From: Peribacillus acanthi | GTDB lineage: Bacteria > Bacillota > Bacilli > Bacillales > DSM-1321 | DNA: 64,000 bases | Direction of reading: 5' to 3' | Assembly (NCBI RefSeq): GCF_003073175.1 | Contig: NZ_QBBX01000004.1 | Span: 16,375-80,374 of the forward strand | Part shown: positions 1-8,535 of the stretch, in pieces | Layout of the letters: each line of letters starts with the position of its first letter | Numbering within the stretch: position 1 is the stretch's first letter | Program-made: the position numbers and the translations under genes | The notes under the pieces: model-generated | Databases searched by the model: none | Told to the model about the DNA's origin: nothing | The model's input: only the letters and a program-made list of their open reading frames with translations

Positions 1-155
1 TCTTCAATCTTTTCTTTGACTGCTCCAGAAAATGCATGATCTAATTGCTCAAAACCAATTAGCCACAGTTTTGCATCAAGCTCTGTCAGCTTCTTGACAA
101 CTTCAAGCTGTCTAGCATCCCCGCCAATCACAGCAATTTGTATGCCTGTAAGCAT
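1..155 (-). CDS. dpaA: Dipicolinate synthase subunit A, N-terminal part (3' end outside window)
   Basis: Only the first 51 codons lie in the window, reading MLTGIQIAVIGGDARQLEVV and onward, which closely resembles B. subtilis DpaA (SpoVFA). The IAVIGGDARQ stretch is the start of a Rossmann-type nucleotide-binding fold. With DpaB the protein makes dipicolinic acid from dihydroxy-tetrahydrodipicolinate in the mother cell for export into the forespore. The ATG at 155 is preceded by a purine-rich ribosome site (AGAAGGTGAAG). A SigK-like promoter lies 66 bases upstream, matching the known mother-cell timing of this gene. The rest of the gene, and presumably dpaB, continue beyond position 1. Confidence 0.93.
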   Translation of the reverse strand, partial: MLTGIQIAVIGGDARQLEVVKKLTELDAKLWLIGFEQLDHAFSGAVKEKIE

Positions 156-220
156 CTCAAACTTCACCTTCTTCTATGAAAAATAACCCTCGTTATTTCA
201 TGGCTCCTAATTTACCTTCA

Positions 221-248
221 CATAGTATGAATAAAGAGCCTGTTAGGT
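221..248 (-). promoter_or_regulatory. SigK-type promoter for dpaA
   Basis: On the minus strand the sequence reads AC, then 17 bases, then CATACTATG. The SigK consensus is AC-N16/17-CATANNNTA, so only the last base differs. It lies between the ymxH terminator and dpaA. B. subtilis spoVFA is known to be transcribed by SigK RNA polymerase in the mother cell, so both context and sequence agree. Confidence 0.6.
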
Positions 249-278
249 GATAATCCAAAAGAAATAACTATATAAAAT

Positions 279-309
279 AAAAAACCTCGTCGTTATGACA
301 AGGTTTTTT
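279..309 (-). terminator. Intrinsic terminator after ymxH
   Basis: An inverted repeat (AAAACCT/AGGTTTT arms with a further GTC/GAC pairing and one mismatch) is flanked by A and T runs on both sides. It sits just downstream of the ymxH stop and could act in both directions. Confidence 0.75.
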
Positions 310-320
310 GTTTCACATTA

Positions 321-572
321 TTATTCTTGATTATATTGGCTCTCAGGTATATCAATAATAATCATATCTGTGCCAATTTTCTTAATGTGTTTCCATGGGA
401 CACGTATTTCATTTCCATTCCGTTTAAATCCAAACCATTTAACACTTGGAATAATCAATGCAACTATCTGCCCTGTCTCACTGATTTCTAAATCCGTTTG
501 TCCTAGTATCCCAAGGCGTTCTGCTCTTTTAACATCCACAATTTCTTTACCGCTTAATTCACTAAGTCGCAT
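321..572 (-). CDS. ymxH: YlmC/YmxH family PRC-barrel protein
   Basis: This is an 83-residue protein of the YlmC/YmxH sporulation-associated family, a single PRC-barrel-like domain. It opens MRLSELSGKEIVDVKRAERL and carries the characteristic VKWFG and RVPWKHIKKIG stretches. It matches B. subtilis YmxH in sequence and place, between mlpA and dpaA. The molecular function is not known. I chose the ATG at 572 because GAGGTGAT precedes it by a suitable distance; a GTG two codons upstream would overlap that ribosome site. The gene is bounded by terminators on both sides, so it is probably monocistronic. Confidence 0.85.
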   Translation of the reverse strand: MRLSELSGKEIVDVKRAERLGILGQTDLEISETGQIVALIIPSVKWFGFKRNGNEIRVPWKHIKKIGTDMIIIDIPESQYNQE

Positions 573-675
573 TAGCACATCACCTCTTTACGATATCTTT
601 ATTAATATACATATCGATTTAGAGGACAGGTTAGAAGTTAATTTACACTAATAAAGCAAATTTGCTATAAAAATT

Positions 676-699
676 GCCGCTTCTAAGAACAGAAGCGGC
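676..699 (-). terminator. Hairpin with T-rich tail between mlpA and ymxH
   Basis: There is a perfect 9-bp inverted repeat (GCCGCTTCT/AGAAGCGGC, loop of 6) followed on the minus strand by AATTTTTA. It looks like an intrinsic terminator but directly abuts the structured repeat at 698-850 and may be part of that element. Confidence 0.45.
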
Positions 700-850
700 T
701 AGCGCCTTGGTCAGCTTCGACACGCATAAAAGAGCTTGCTAGAAGGTTGTTTTTACCTTCTTGACGGATTAGTTTATGAACTCGAGGTAGCCACGGCCTG
801 TTGCAACGTCTGCATTAACACGTCCTTTGTGTCGTAGCTAGGCGTGGACA
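698..850. repeat. Structured intergenic repeat-like element
   Basis: This is about 150 bp of relatively GC-rich sequence in an AT-rich gap. It contains nested complementary arms: CGACAC at 718-723 with GTGTCG at 829-834, an internal AGAAGGT/ACCTTCT hairpin at 741-761, and GCTAGCGCC near the left end facing AGCTAGGCG at the right. No open reading frame or RNA family is recognised. It resembles dispersed palindromic elements common between Bacillus genes. Confidence 0.5.
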
Positions 851-902
851 TTTCACAATTGCTAAATTACCCACAGTTCTAGATGAATTATTTTCCAAAA
901 CA

Positions 903-944
903 ATAAAAAAAACTGTCAGAATTCTAAGTAGAATTCTGACAGTT
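903..944 (-). terminator. Strong intrinsic terminator after mlpA
   Basis: A near-perfect inverted repeat of about 15 bp (AACTGTCAGAATTCT and its complement, with a very short loop) is followed by eight T residues on the minus strand. It begins 10 bases after the mlpA stop codon. Confidence 0.92.
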
Positions 945-953
945 CGCTATTAC

Positions 954-2192
954 TCACTTTAACCCTTTCCAACCCTCAATAGGGCTTATCAAGGCAGTCG
1001 AGAAATTGTCTGTAAAGATATTATTTGTTAGAGTAAAGACACTTTCTTCAGTCACTTGATCAATTTGTTCTACAATTTCATCTAGTGAACGATGCTTTCC
1101 TAACATTAACTCATTTTTTCCATTACGACTCATACGACTATTCGTGCTCTCAAGACTCAGCATTAAACTCCCTTTAAGCTGCTCTTTACTATTTTTCAAT
1201 TCCTTTGCAGTGATTCCTTCTTTTTTGAACTGAAACAACGTATTTTGAATAGTCTCATAAAGGACGTCCAATTGATTTGCTCCAGTACCACTGTAGATGG
1301 TTACCATGCCTCCATCTTGGTACGCAGAGTGATAGGAATATACAGAATACGCTAAACCACGCTGTTCACGTACTTCTTGGAATAATCGACTACTCATGCT
1401 GCCACCTAATACGTTATTCATGACAATCAGACTATATACGTCTTTATGTCCAATATGTAATCCTTCGAATCCTAGGCATAAATGAGCTTGTTCTGTTTCC
1501 TTCTTACGTGATAATTTATTTTGGTGGAAACTTGGTCTTCCCGTAGTTTCTCGGGCTTTATCGCTTCTTTGGTAGCTTCCAAATAATTTCTCAACTTCTT
1601 TTATGAACGATTCATCAACATTTCCTGCAATGGAAACGACTAATTTATCCGGAGTGTACATATCATGTACATATTGTTTTAATGTCTCGCTCGTAAAGGT
1701 AGAAAGTGTTTCTTCAGTCCCTAAGATAGGATAACCTAGAGGATGGTTTTCATAAACTGCACGACTTAATAAATCGTGAACGATGTCATCCGGAGTATCC
1801 TCATACATCTTAATTTCTTCATAAACTACATTTTTCTCTTTTTGAAGTTCTTCCTCAACGAATGTTGAATTGAAGAACATATCCGATAATACATCAAGTG
1901 CCATACTAGCATGATTATCTAGGACTTTTGCATAATAGCAAGTATACTCTTTTGATGTGAAGGCATTTACTTGGCCTCCGATACTATCAAACGATTCTGC
2001 AATCTCCCTTGCACCTCTCGTTGTAGTCCCCTTAAAGAACATATGCTCAAGGAAATGCGAAATCCCATTATTATCTGGTGTTTCATTGATTGATCCGGTC
2101 TTAATCCATAAACCAATCGCTACTGAACGAACTGTAGGGATTTTTTCTAGTACAATTCTTACACCATTTTGACACGTATATTTCTTAATCAA
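954..2192 (-). CDS. mlpA: M16-family zinc peptidase MlpA (YmxG)
   Basis: This 412-residue protein belongs to the pitrilysin/mitochondrial-processing-peptidase family (M16). The inverted zinc motif HFLEH is followed about 75 residues later by the conserved acidic stretch VVYEEIKMYED, and the C-terminal half holds the RGLAYSVYS motif typical of the family. It matches B. subtilis MlpA/YmxG over its whole length. I place the start at the TTG at 2192 (MIKKYTCQNG): GGGAGGAAAAG lies just upstream, and the B. subtilis protein starts at the equivalent residue. An in-frame GTG at 2237 has no ribosome site. It follows ylxY by about 100 bases with no terminator, so the two are probably cotranscribed. Confidence 0.9.
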   Translation of the reverse strand: MIKKYTCQNGVRIVLEKIPTVRSVAIGLWIKTGSINETPDNNGISHFLEHMFFKGTTTRGAREIAESFDSIGGQVNAFTSKEYTCYYAKVLDNHASMALDVLSDMFFNSTFVEEELQKEKNVVYEEIKMYEDTPDDIVHDLLSRAVYENHPLGYPILGTEETLSTFTSETLKQYVHDMYTPDKLVVSIAGNVDESFIKEVEKLFGSYQRSDKARETTGRPSFHQNKLSRKKETEQAHLCLGFEGLHIGHKDVYSLIVMNNVLGGSMSSRLFQEVREQRGLAYSVYSYHSAYQDGGMVTIYSGTGANQLDVLYETIQNTLFQFKKEGITAKELKNSKEQLKGSLMLSLESTNSRMSRNGKNELMLGKHRSLDEIVEQIDQVTEESVFTLTNNIFTDNFSTALISPIEGWKGLK

Positions 2193-2293
2193 TAACTTTT
2201 CCTCCCTCGTTCCTGCTGCAAGCACAGAGTAAATCACTTACAATATAGGTTTACTCTTCACAATGTACCTTATTTTAGCATAAGTTGAAAACA

Positions 2294-3274
2294 TTATTCA
2301 TTTTTTTCCACTCTTTCATGTAAAATTCTTTCTTCCTTTAGAGATTCCGTTACTGTAACAATCCGAAGATTACGTTTTTTTATTTCCACTATTAGTGTTT
2401 CAAGTGATTTAGAAGAGGCCTCAGTAGGGTGCATCAATACAAAAGCTCCAGGATGAATTTTAGACATCACTCGTTGAATCAATACTGGAGGGGTTGGCTT
2501 TTGCCAGTCAATCGTATCCACACTCCACATGATCGTACCCATTTGAAGTTGATCAGCTATTTGTACGGTACTGTCAGAATAACTACCGCTTGGGGGAGCA
2601 AACCATCGAACTTTTTTCCCTGTAACAGCCTCTATAATTTCATTTGTCTTCTTAAGTTCATTGATCGTCGCCTCGGGTCCTAAATTCTTCATATTTGGAT
2701 GAGAATATGAATGATTCCCTATTTCATGTCCACCCTCAACAATCATTTTCGCCATATCCTGGTTATTTTTTGTCCATTTTCCCTCAAGGAAAAAAGTTGC
2801 CTTGACTTCATGTTTCTTTAAAACGGATAACATTTGTTGTAGGTATTCATTTCCCCAAGCAACATTGACTAGAAAACTTACAACCGGTTTATCCTGATGA
2901 GCTTTGTAAATAGGAGCAGGATTTAAATCTTCTAAATGAATAGTAGGTTTTATTTGGGTATAGATTAATTTCTTTTCATCATACTGTCCTGTTTCTTTCA
3001 TTTTTTCATATGAAGCTTCTACGTTAACTTTAATCCCATTATAACCCGGTATTGTTTTCCAAACCGGATCAATTTTGGCGTTCTGGGCTGGAGTATCTAA
3101 TTCTTTTGCCCTCATTCTAATTTCTTCTAATAAAGGATCTACACTGTTCACAACCGGAACAGCATCACCTCTCATAGTTAGAACATAATCTGAAACTGCA
3201 GGTAGTTGGAAATATACAATGGATATACTCAATGAAAGGGAGGCCACTATTACACTCTTCCATTTATTATTCAA
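2294..3274 (-). CDS. ylxY: YlxY-like sporulation polysaccharide-deacetylase-fold protein, probable non-canonical active site
   Basis: This 326-residue protein has an N-terminal signal/anchor (about residues 7-28) and a C-terminal NodB-homology domain (about 130-315). Later NodB motifs are recognisable: the zinc histidines in GNHSYSHP, RWFAPPSGSYS, MWSVDTIDW and VLMHPT. The first motif, normally TFDDG with the catalytic base and a metal-binding aspartate, reads SFLVNVAWGNE and has no aspartate. The family (TIGR02873, YlxY) is tied to sporulation; whether it hydrolyses glycan is doubtful. The start is a TTG with GGAGGAGAAGGTA immediately upstream. It lies between pnp (with its terminator) and mlpA. 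Confidence 0.87.
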   Translation of the reverse strand: MNNKWKSVIVASLSLSISIVYFQLPAVSDYVLTMRGDAVPVVNSVDPLLEEIRMRAKELDTPAQNAKIDPVWKTIPGYNGIKVNVEASYEKMKETGQYDEKKLIYTQIKPTIHLEDLNPAPIYKAHQDKPVVSFLVNVAWGNEYLQQMLSVLKKHEVKATFFLEGKWTKNNQDMAKMIVEGGHEIGNHSYSHPNMKNLGPEATINELKKTNEIIEAVTGKKVRWFAPPSGSYSDSTVQIADQLQMGTIMWSVDTIDWQKPTPPVLIQRVMSKIHPGAFVLMHPTEASSKSLETLIVEIKKRNLRIVTVTESLKEERILHERVEKNE

Positions 3275-3430
3275 TACCTTCTCCTCCTTACTATCATGTG
3301 TTATTTTCTTAAGTTCATTTATAGACTTCCTAATTTCTTCAAAGGTTTATACCACTAAATTATGAAATTACAGGACAAGGTAGAACAATGGCGGTCTTAT
3401 AGTAAAGTCTTTCTAATTCAAGACCATAAA

Positions 3431-3464
3431 TAAAAAAAAATTCGACCCAATACTGGGTCGAATT
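3431..3464 (-). terminator. Intrinsic terminator after pnp
   Basis: An 11-bp perfect stem (AATTCGACCCA/TGGGTCGAATT, loop of 4) is followed by a run of nine T residues on the minus strand, right after the pnp stop. Confidence 0.93.
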
Positions 3465-3472
3465 GTAAGTTT

Positions 3473-5593
3473 TTATTGATTTTGAGATGCTGCAGCTTCT
3501 TTTTGTTCTTTAAGGACGACCTTGCGAGATAGATTCACACGTCCTTGTTTATCAATTTCAGTTACTTTTACTAGGATTTCATCTCCGATGGATACTACAT
3601 CTTCGACTTTAGCAATGCGCTCTTCAGCTAGTTCAGAGATATGAACTAAACCATCTTTACCAGAGAAAATCTCTACGAAAGCACCAAATTTTTCAATTCG
3701 CTTAACTTTACCAAGATACAGTTTTCCAACTTCCACTTCACGAACGATATCTTCAATAATTTTCTTCGCTTTTTGATTATTCTCTTCATTAATTGATGAG
3801 ATAAAGATTGTTCCATCTTGTTCGATGTCAATTTTAACTCCAGTTTCTTCAATGATTTTGTTAATTTGTTTTCCGCTTGGTCCAATAACATCACGGATTT
3901 TATCAGGATTAATGCTCATAGTAAGTATTTTTGGAGCATATTTAGATAGCTCTTCACGTGGAACATTGATAGTTGCTAACATTGATTCAAGAATATGCAT
4001 TCTACCAAGTTTCGCTTGTTGAAGAGCTTCTTCTAAAATCTCACGAGATAATCCTTCAATTTTAATATCCATTTGTAATGCTGTTACACCTTTAGCAGTT
4101 CCAGCTACTTTAAAGTCCATATCGCCTAAGTGATCTTCCATGCCTTGGATGTCTGTCAAAATCGTATAGTGTTCATCTTTTTTAATTAGTCCCATCGCAA
4201 TTCCTGCAACTGGAGCTGTTAATGGAACACCTGCATCCATCATAGCTAATGTACTTGCACAAATACTTGCTTGTGAAGTTGATCCATTGGATTCAAGAAC
4301 CTCAGCAACTAGGCGAATTGTATATGGGAAATCCTTTTCAGATGGTAATACCGGTTCAAGTGCTCTTTCTCCTAAAGCACCATGTCCAATTTCACGACGG
4401 CCTGGCCCTCTCATGAAACCTGTTTCCCCAACACTGAAATGTGGGAAGTTATAATGATGCATGAAGCGTTTTGATTCTTCCACACCTAAACCATCAAGGA
4501 TTTGAACGTCACCAAGAGCACCAAGTGTACAGATGGATAGAGCCTGCGTTTGACCTCTAGTGAACAGACCTGAACCATGGGTACGAGGTAGTAACCCTAC
4601 TTCAGAAGAAAGCGGACGAATTTCATCAGGATTACGACCATCTGGACGAACTTTTTCTTCTGTAATTAAGCGGCGTACTTCTTTTTTCACTAGCATGCTT
4701 AAGATTTCTTTTACTTGCTTTATTGTATCGTCTTCAGTTTCTTTTTCCTCAAATTGAGCGATAACACGGTCTTTAACCTCTTTAATAGCCGCTTCACGTG
4801 CATGCTTCTCTTGGACTTGGACAGCTTTATTCATATCCACTTCACATAAAGAAGAAACTTCAGCCATTAATTCGGCATTAACTTCATATAAAGTAACTTC
4901 TGTTTTCTCCTTGCCAACTTCAGCGACAATTTGTTCTTGGAATGCAACTAGACGTTTAATTTCTTCATGTCCGAACATAATTGCTTCAAGCATTGCTTCC
5001 TCAGGAACTTCATTGGCACCAGCTTCAACCATGTTAATGGCATCTTTAGTACCTGCAACTGTTAGATTGATATCACTGCTTTCCATTTGTTCCACTGTAG
5101 GATTGATGATGAATTCACCGTTGATTCTTCCTACTGTAACACCCGCAATTGGCCCTTCAAAAGGAATATCCGATACAGACAATGCCAGTGAAGAACCGAA
5201 CATTGCAGCAATTTCAGAGGAACAGTCTTGATCAACACTCATAACAATACTAACAACTTGTACTTCATTACGGAAGCCATCTGCAAATAATGGTCGGATA
5301 GGTCTATCGATTAATCGACTAGCCAAAATAGCTTTCTCACTTGGTCTACCTTCACGCTTAATAAATCCACCTGGGATTTTACCTACAGCATATAATCTTT
5401 CTTCGTAATTAACCGTCAGAGGAAAGAAATCCACGTTTTTAGCCTCTTTAGAAGCTGTCGCTGTGCTTAATACAGCAGTATCTCCATAACGAATGAGCGC
5501 AGCTCCGTTTGCTTGCTTAGCAAGTTGACCAATTTCAACTGTCAATTTACGTCCGGCCCAATCTATGGAAAAGATTTTTTTATTTTGGTCCAT
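3473..5593 (-). CDS. pnp: Polynucleotide phosphorylase
   Basis: PNPase degrades RNA 3' to 5' by phosphorolysis and is part of the RNA decay machinery. The 706 residues show the standard layout: RNase PH domain 1 (about 10-145), an all-helical linker (about 150-235), RNase PH domain 2 (about 310-540) with [15 protein letters not shown], a KH domain (about 555-615) with the [10 protein letters not shown] loop, and an S1 domain (about 620-690) with [12 protein letters not shown]. The length is normal for Bacillus. It stands alone between the rpsO terminator and its own terminator, with a 245-base AT-rich leader in which I could not settle on one promoter. Confidence 0.97.
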   Translation of the reverse strand: MDQNKKIFSIDWAGRKLTVEIGQLAKQANGAALIRYGDTAVLSTATASKEAKNVDFFPLTVNYEERLYAVGKIPGGFIKREGRPSEKAILASRLIDRPIRPLFADGFRNEVQVVSIVMSVDQDCSSEIAAMFGSSLALSVSDIPFEGPIAGVTVGRINGEFIINPTVEQMESSDINLTVAGTKDAINMVEAGANEVPEEAMLEAIMFGHEEIKRLVAFQEQIVAEVGKEKTEVTLYEVNAELMAEVSSLCEVDMNKAVQVQEKHAREAAIKEVKDRVIAQFEEKETEDDTIKQVKEILSMLVKKEVRRLITEEKVRPDGRNPDEIRPLSSEVGLLPRTHGSGLFTRGQTQALSICTLGALGDVQILDGLGVEESKRFMHHYNFPHFSVGETGFMRGPGRREIGHGALGERALEPVLPSEKDFPYTIRLVAEVLESNGSTSQASICASTLAMMDAGVPLTAPVAGIAMGLIKKDEHYTILTDIQGMEDHLGDMDFKVAGTAKGVTALQMDIKIEGLSREILEEALQQAKLGRMHILESMLATINVPREELSKYAPKILTMSINPDKIRDVIGPSGKQINKIIEETGVKIDIEQDGTIFISSINEENNQKAKKIIEDIVREVEVGKLYLGKVKRIEKFGAFVEIFSGKDGLVHISELAEERIAKVEDVVSIGDEILVKVTEIDKQGRVNLSRKVVLKEQKEAAASQNQ

Positions 5594-5781
5594 ATTTGAA
5601 ACCCCTCTCTTTATTTCATAAACAGTTAGGAATTATATTCCCTAACCACATATTTTGTATGTAAAAAAATTTTATGTATAAAAACACACTATTCTTATTA
5701 TGCACTAAAGATTAAGACATTAACAGCATAATGATAAAAGGTTTAAAAAATTTTTAAAAATACTTTAGCAAGGAAACAAAA

Positions 5782-5808
5782 CAAAAAAGCGGGATAGGTT
5801 CCCGCTTT
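5782..5808 (-). terminator. Intrinsic terminator after rpsO
   Basis: A 9-bp stem (AAAGCGGGA/TCCCGCTTT, loop of 5) is followed by TTTTTTG on the minus strand, about 30 bases after the rpsO stop. Confidence 0.92.
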
Positions 5809-5838
5809 CCGGCTATGAGAAGAAAATCTTCCCGTATA

Positions 5839-6108
5839 TTAACGACGTAAGCCTAATTTGTTGATAAGTTCACGGTAACGAGCAACATCCTTGTTACGAA
5901 GGTATGTTAGCAAATTACGACGTTTACCAACCATTTTAAGAAGACCGCGACGAGAGTGGTGGTCTTTCTTGTGTGTACGTAAGTGATCGTTCAAAGTGTT
6001 GATTTCCTCTGTAAGGACAGCGATTTGAACTTCTGGAGATCCAGTATCGTTCTCATGTGTTTTGTACTCGTTAATGATTGCGTTTTTGCGCTCTTGAGTT
6101 AAAGCCAT
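5839..6108 (-). CDS. rpsO: 30S ribosomal protein S15
   Basis: S15 binds 16S rRNA early in 30S assembly, at the central-domain three-way junction. The 89-residue product begins [20 protein letters not shown], has the [12 protein letters not shown] motif and ends GLRR, all typical of Bacillus S15. I chose the ATG at 6108, which has GAGGTGAC 8 bases upstream; a GTG three codons earlier overlaps that site. It has its own promoter, a 100-base structured leader and a terminator, so it is expressed as a single-gene unit. Confidence 0.97.
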   Translation of the reverse strand: MALTQERKNAIINEYKTHENDTGSPEVQIAVLTEEINTLNDHLRTHKKDHHSRRGLLKMVGKRRNLLTYLRNKDVARYRELINKLGLRR

Positions 6109-6117
6109 TTTAGTCAC

Positions 6118-6210
6118 CTCATAATAATAGTTTTATAAAAAAATCCCCGAAAGCTGAGCCAGCGTTGGTGAATCGTCTAGCCAAGCAAAGGTTCATTTCA
6201 TACAATTAAT
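6118..6210 (-). promoter_or_regulatory. rpsO 5' leader, possible S15 autoregulatory region
   Basis: Between the promoter and the rpsO ribosome site the minus strand holds a GC-richer block with CCAACGCTGGCTCAGC and TTTCGGGGA, ending in a T-rich stretch. S15 is known to autoregulate through leader RNA in several bacteria, including Geobacillus. I can see short complementary segments but cannot prove a fold. Confidence 0.35.
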
Positions 6211-6239
6211 AGAATACAGGTTTTCACCCTAAAAAGCAA
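6211..6239 (-). promoter_or_regulatory. SigA-type promoter for rpsO
   Basis: On the minus strand TTGCTT and TATTCT are separated by exactly 17 bases, close to the vegetative consensus. It lies in the gap after ribF and about 100 bases upstream of rpsO. Confidence 0.6.
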
Positions 6240-6259
6240 GTATTTCACATGTAATCTAG

Positions 6260-7210
6260 TTAATCTTGTGATAAAGACTGAAAATATTCAATAGCAGAAT
6301 CTTTATCCTTTTGGATTTGAGCAACAAGTTGGTCTAATCCATCAAATTTCTTCTCACTTCTCAATCGTCGATGCCACTCAATAATTACTTGTTCTTCATA
6401 AATAGTAGAACTAAAGTCAAGTATATGCACTTCTATAGTGGGGTTTTCTGGTTTTTGATTATGGAATGTTGGTTTGTATCCTATATTGCATACGCCATAA
6501 TACCATTTACTACAAACATTCACCCTTACTGCATAGACTCCAGTGGATGGTATGATATAGTCTTGATCCACAGCTACATTCGCAGTTGGAAACCCTAATT
6601 GTCTTCCTCTTTTTTCACCATGGATCACTTTTCCTTTGGATTGATAGAATCTACCTGCCAAAGTAAGGAAATCTTCCATCTTACCTTCCAGAAGAGATTG
6701 TCTAATTCGAGTAGAACTCACTTTTTGATCATCTTTAGACATTTTTTCAACAATCGTGGATGAGAATAACTCTCGAGAATGAAAAGGAAGGGATTCCATA
6801 TTCCCTTTTCCAAGATGCCCATAGCTATAATCAAATCCAGCCACAACATGATTTGCATTTAGATTAATTAAATATTGGTCGACAAACTCTTGAGGATGTA
6901 GATTCGCAAAAGCTTCTGTAAAATGTACGATAAAAATGTAATCAACACCCAGTTCACCGATTCTCTTTATTTTTTCTTCAACTGGGGTTATATAATGGAC
7001 TTTATCTTGTTTACGTAATACCGACAATGGATGAGGATCAAAAGTAATGACCGCGGATTTATAATTTTTATCTTTAGCAATCTCCATAGCCGTTTTGATA
7101 ACCTTTTGATGCCCTAAATGAACCCCATCAAAAAAACCCAACGCAATAACTAACGGTGGAAAATCTTCTCTATGAAAACTATGTGGGTGATTTATATGAA
7201 TAACTTTCAC
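6260..7210 (-). CDS. ribF: Bifunctional riboflavin kinase / FAD synthetase
   Basis: The enzyme phosphorylates riboflavin to FMN and adenylates FMN to FAD. The N-terminal nucleotidyltransferase domain (about 1-180) carries GFFDGVHLGHQ and the SSTRIRQ signature. The C-terminal flavokinase domain (about 185-310) begins GKVIHGEKRGRQLGFPTANV. At 316 residues it is full length. B. subtilis calls the orthologue ribC. The start is a GTG with GAGGAG spaced correctly upstream. It follows truB by 50 bases with no terminator, giving a truB-ribF unit as in other Bacilli. Confidence 0.95.
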   Translation of the reverse strand: MKVIHINHPHSFHREDFPPLVIALGFFDGVHLGHQKVIKTAMEIAKDKNYKSAVITFDPHPLSVLRKQDKVHYITPVEEKIKRIGELGVDYIFIVHFTEAFANLHPQEFVDQYLINLNANHVVAGFDYSYGHLGKGNMESLPFHSRELFSSTIVEKMSKDDQKVSSTRIRQSLLEGKMEDFLTLAGRFYQSKGKVIHGEKRGRQLGFPTANVAVDQDYIIPSTGVYAVRVNVCSKWYYGVCNIGYKPTFHNQKPENPTIEVHILDFSSTIYEEQVIIEWHRRLRSEKKFDGLDQLVAQIQKDKDSAIEYFQSLSQD

Positions 7211-7260
7211 TGCTTTTCTCCTCTTTCTAAACCCCTCAACCTTTACGGTTCATGTGTAAA

Positions 7261-8178
7261 TTACAATTCAATTCGAAGCACTTTTACAGGTTTAATGAAT
7301 GAAGGTTTGTCTGGATGCACCTGATAAATAGCCAATGCATTATCTCCATAGAAAACCGCAAATGGTTCATTTGGAATTGATACGCCGCATTCTTCTTTAT
7401 CTAATACCGCACCATTTTTCACTTTCTCTGCTACTTTATCATTAATCTTAATTTTCGGCAAATGACTGATACCTATCTCAAGCGGCAGCAAAGCATTATT
7501 AATTGTACCTTCCTCAGACATTCTTTCTAAATCCTCAAAGGTATAACAGTTGTCTATATGAAATGAGGCGGATTGTGTCCTAACTAAATGTGACATGTGA
7601 GCAGGATACCCTAAGGATTCACCAATCATCACGGCCAATGTTCTGATATATGTACCCTTTGAGCATTTTACGCGAAAACGAAATGAAATAGATTCACCTT
7701 CAAAATGATCTCGGTCATCAAGTAATTCCATTTCATAAATGGTTACTGTCCGAATTGGCCTTTCAACTTCAATTCCGGCCCTAGCATATTCATACAATTT
7801 TTTCCCATTTACTTTAATGGCAGAGTACATAGGAGGAATTTGTGTGATTTCACCTATATACTGATTTAAAGTTGATAAAATTTGTTGTCTAGAGAACACT
7901 TGATCGACAACTTTACTAGAAACTACTTCACCGTGTGCGTCCTCAGTTGTAGTTGCAGTACCAATTGTGACCTCACCGACATACTCTTTACCTGCATCGG
8001 TAATATATTCTGCTATCTTAGTAGCTCGACCAACACAAATGGGTAAAACCCCGGTCACTTCAGGGTCCAGCGTACCTGTATGACCCACTTTTTTTGTTCT
8101 TAAAATCTTCCTTAATTTGAATACACAATCATGGGATGTCATCCCTCTTGGCTTAAGTAGAGGTAATATACCTTCCAC
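7261..8178 (-). CDS. truB: tRNA pseudouridine-55 synthase
   Basis: TruB isomerises U55 in the T-loop of tRNAs. The 305-residue protein has KPRGMTSHDCV near the N-terminus and the catalytic motif GHTGTLDPEVTGVLP (the aspartate is the nucleophile). RCSKGTYIRTL follows mid-protein, and a short C-terminal RNA-binding tail completes it. The start is a GTG with AGGAGG seven bases upstream. A strong terminator and a palindromic repeat separate it from rbfA, so unlike a continuous nusA-rbfA-truB operon it probably needs its own promoter. A TATACT -10-like hexamer exists near 8212, but its -35 is poor. Confidence 0.95.
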   Translation of the reverse strand: MEGILPLLKPRGMTSHDCVFKLRKILRTKKVGHTGTLDPEVTGVLPICVGRATKIAEYITDAGKEYVGEVTIGTATTTEDAHGEVVSSKVVDQVFSRQQILSTLNQYIGEITQIPPMYSAIKVNGKKLYEYARAGIEVERPIRTVTIYEMELLDDRDHFEGESISFRFRVKCSKGTYIRTLAVMIGESLGYPAHMSHLVRTQSASFHIDNCYTFEDLERMSEEGTINNALLPLEIGISHLPKIKINDKVAEKVKNGAVLDKEECGVSIPNEPFAVFYGDNALAIYQVHPDKPSFIKPVKVLRIEL

Positions 8179-8295
8179 AAAACCGCCTCCTGTTCTATAA
8201 CGAATACTTGATTAGTATACGATTGATGATTAATTAGATATGTAATATAAGGGATTGAAATTCACTTTTAAAAAATAGGCTCTTTTAAACTTACC

Positions 8296-8425
8296 TGTTG
8301 ATTTCCGTTCCAGACGCTTGCTTTCCGGGGGCGTTCGCCGAGCCTCCTCGTCGCTAGCGCTCCTGCGGGGTCTCGCCTGTAACGCTAATCCCCCAGGAGT
8401 CTAGCGACTTCCACTCCAATCAACA
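8296..8425. repeat. Dispersed palindromic repeat of the Bacillus intergenic type
   Basis: This 130-bp, GC-rich block sits in an AT-rich gap, bounded by TGTTGATT and its complement AATCAACA. It reads as a long imperfect palindrome with TTTCCGGGGGCG, GAGCCTCCTCG, CCTGCGGGGTCTCGC and CCCCCAGGAGTC segments. I recognise this as a type found in many copies between genes of Bacillus and relatives (established by recollection, not search). It contains no reading frame. Confidence 0.7.
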
Positions 8426-8458
8426 AACCTAAAAATCAACATTGGACTTTTACATAAC

Positions 8459-8527
8459 AAAAAAATAAAAGCTGACTTTTAAGAATCGTTTAAACATGAC
8501 TGTTTAAGCGACTGCTTTAAAGTCAGC
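8459..8527 (-). terminator. Terminator after rbfA with nested stem
   Basis: The outer arms GCTGACTTT/AAAGTCAGC enclose a second inverted repeat (GTTTAAACA and TGTTTAAGC). On the minus strand the structure ends in TTTTATTTTTTTG. It begins 9 bases after the rbfA stop and closes the rimP-nusA-infB operon. Confidence 0.85.
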
Positions 8528-8535
8528 CCTAATTA

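Noticed and set aside
2193..2237. Longer mlpA N-terminus from the GTG at 2237.
   Set aside because: No ribosome site there; the TTG at 2192 has a good one and matches the homologue's start.
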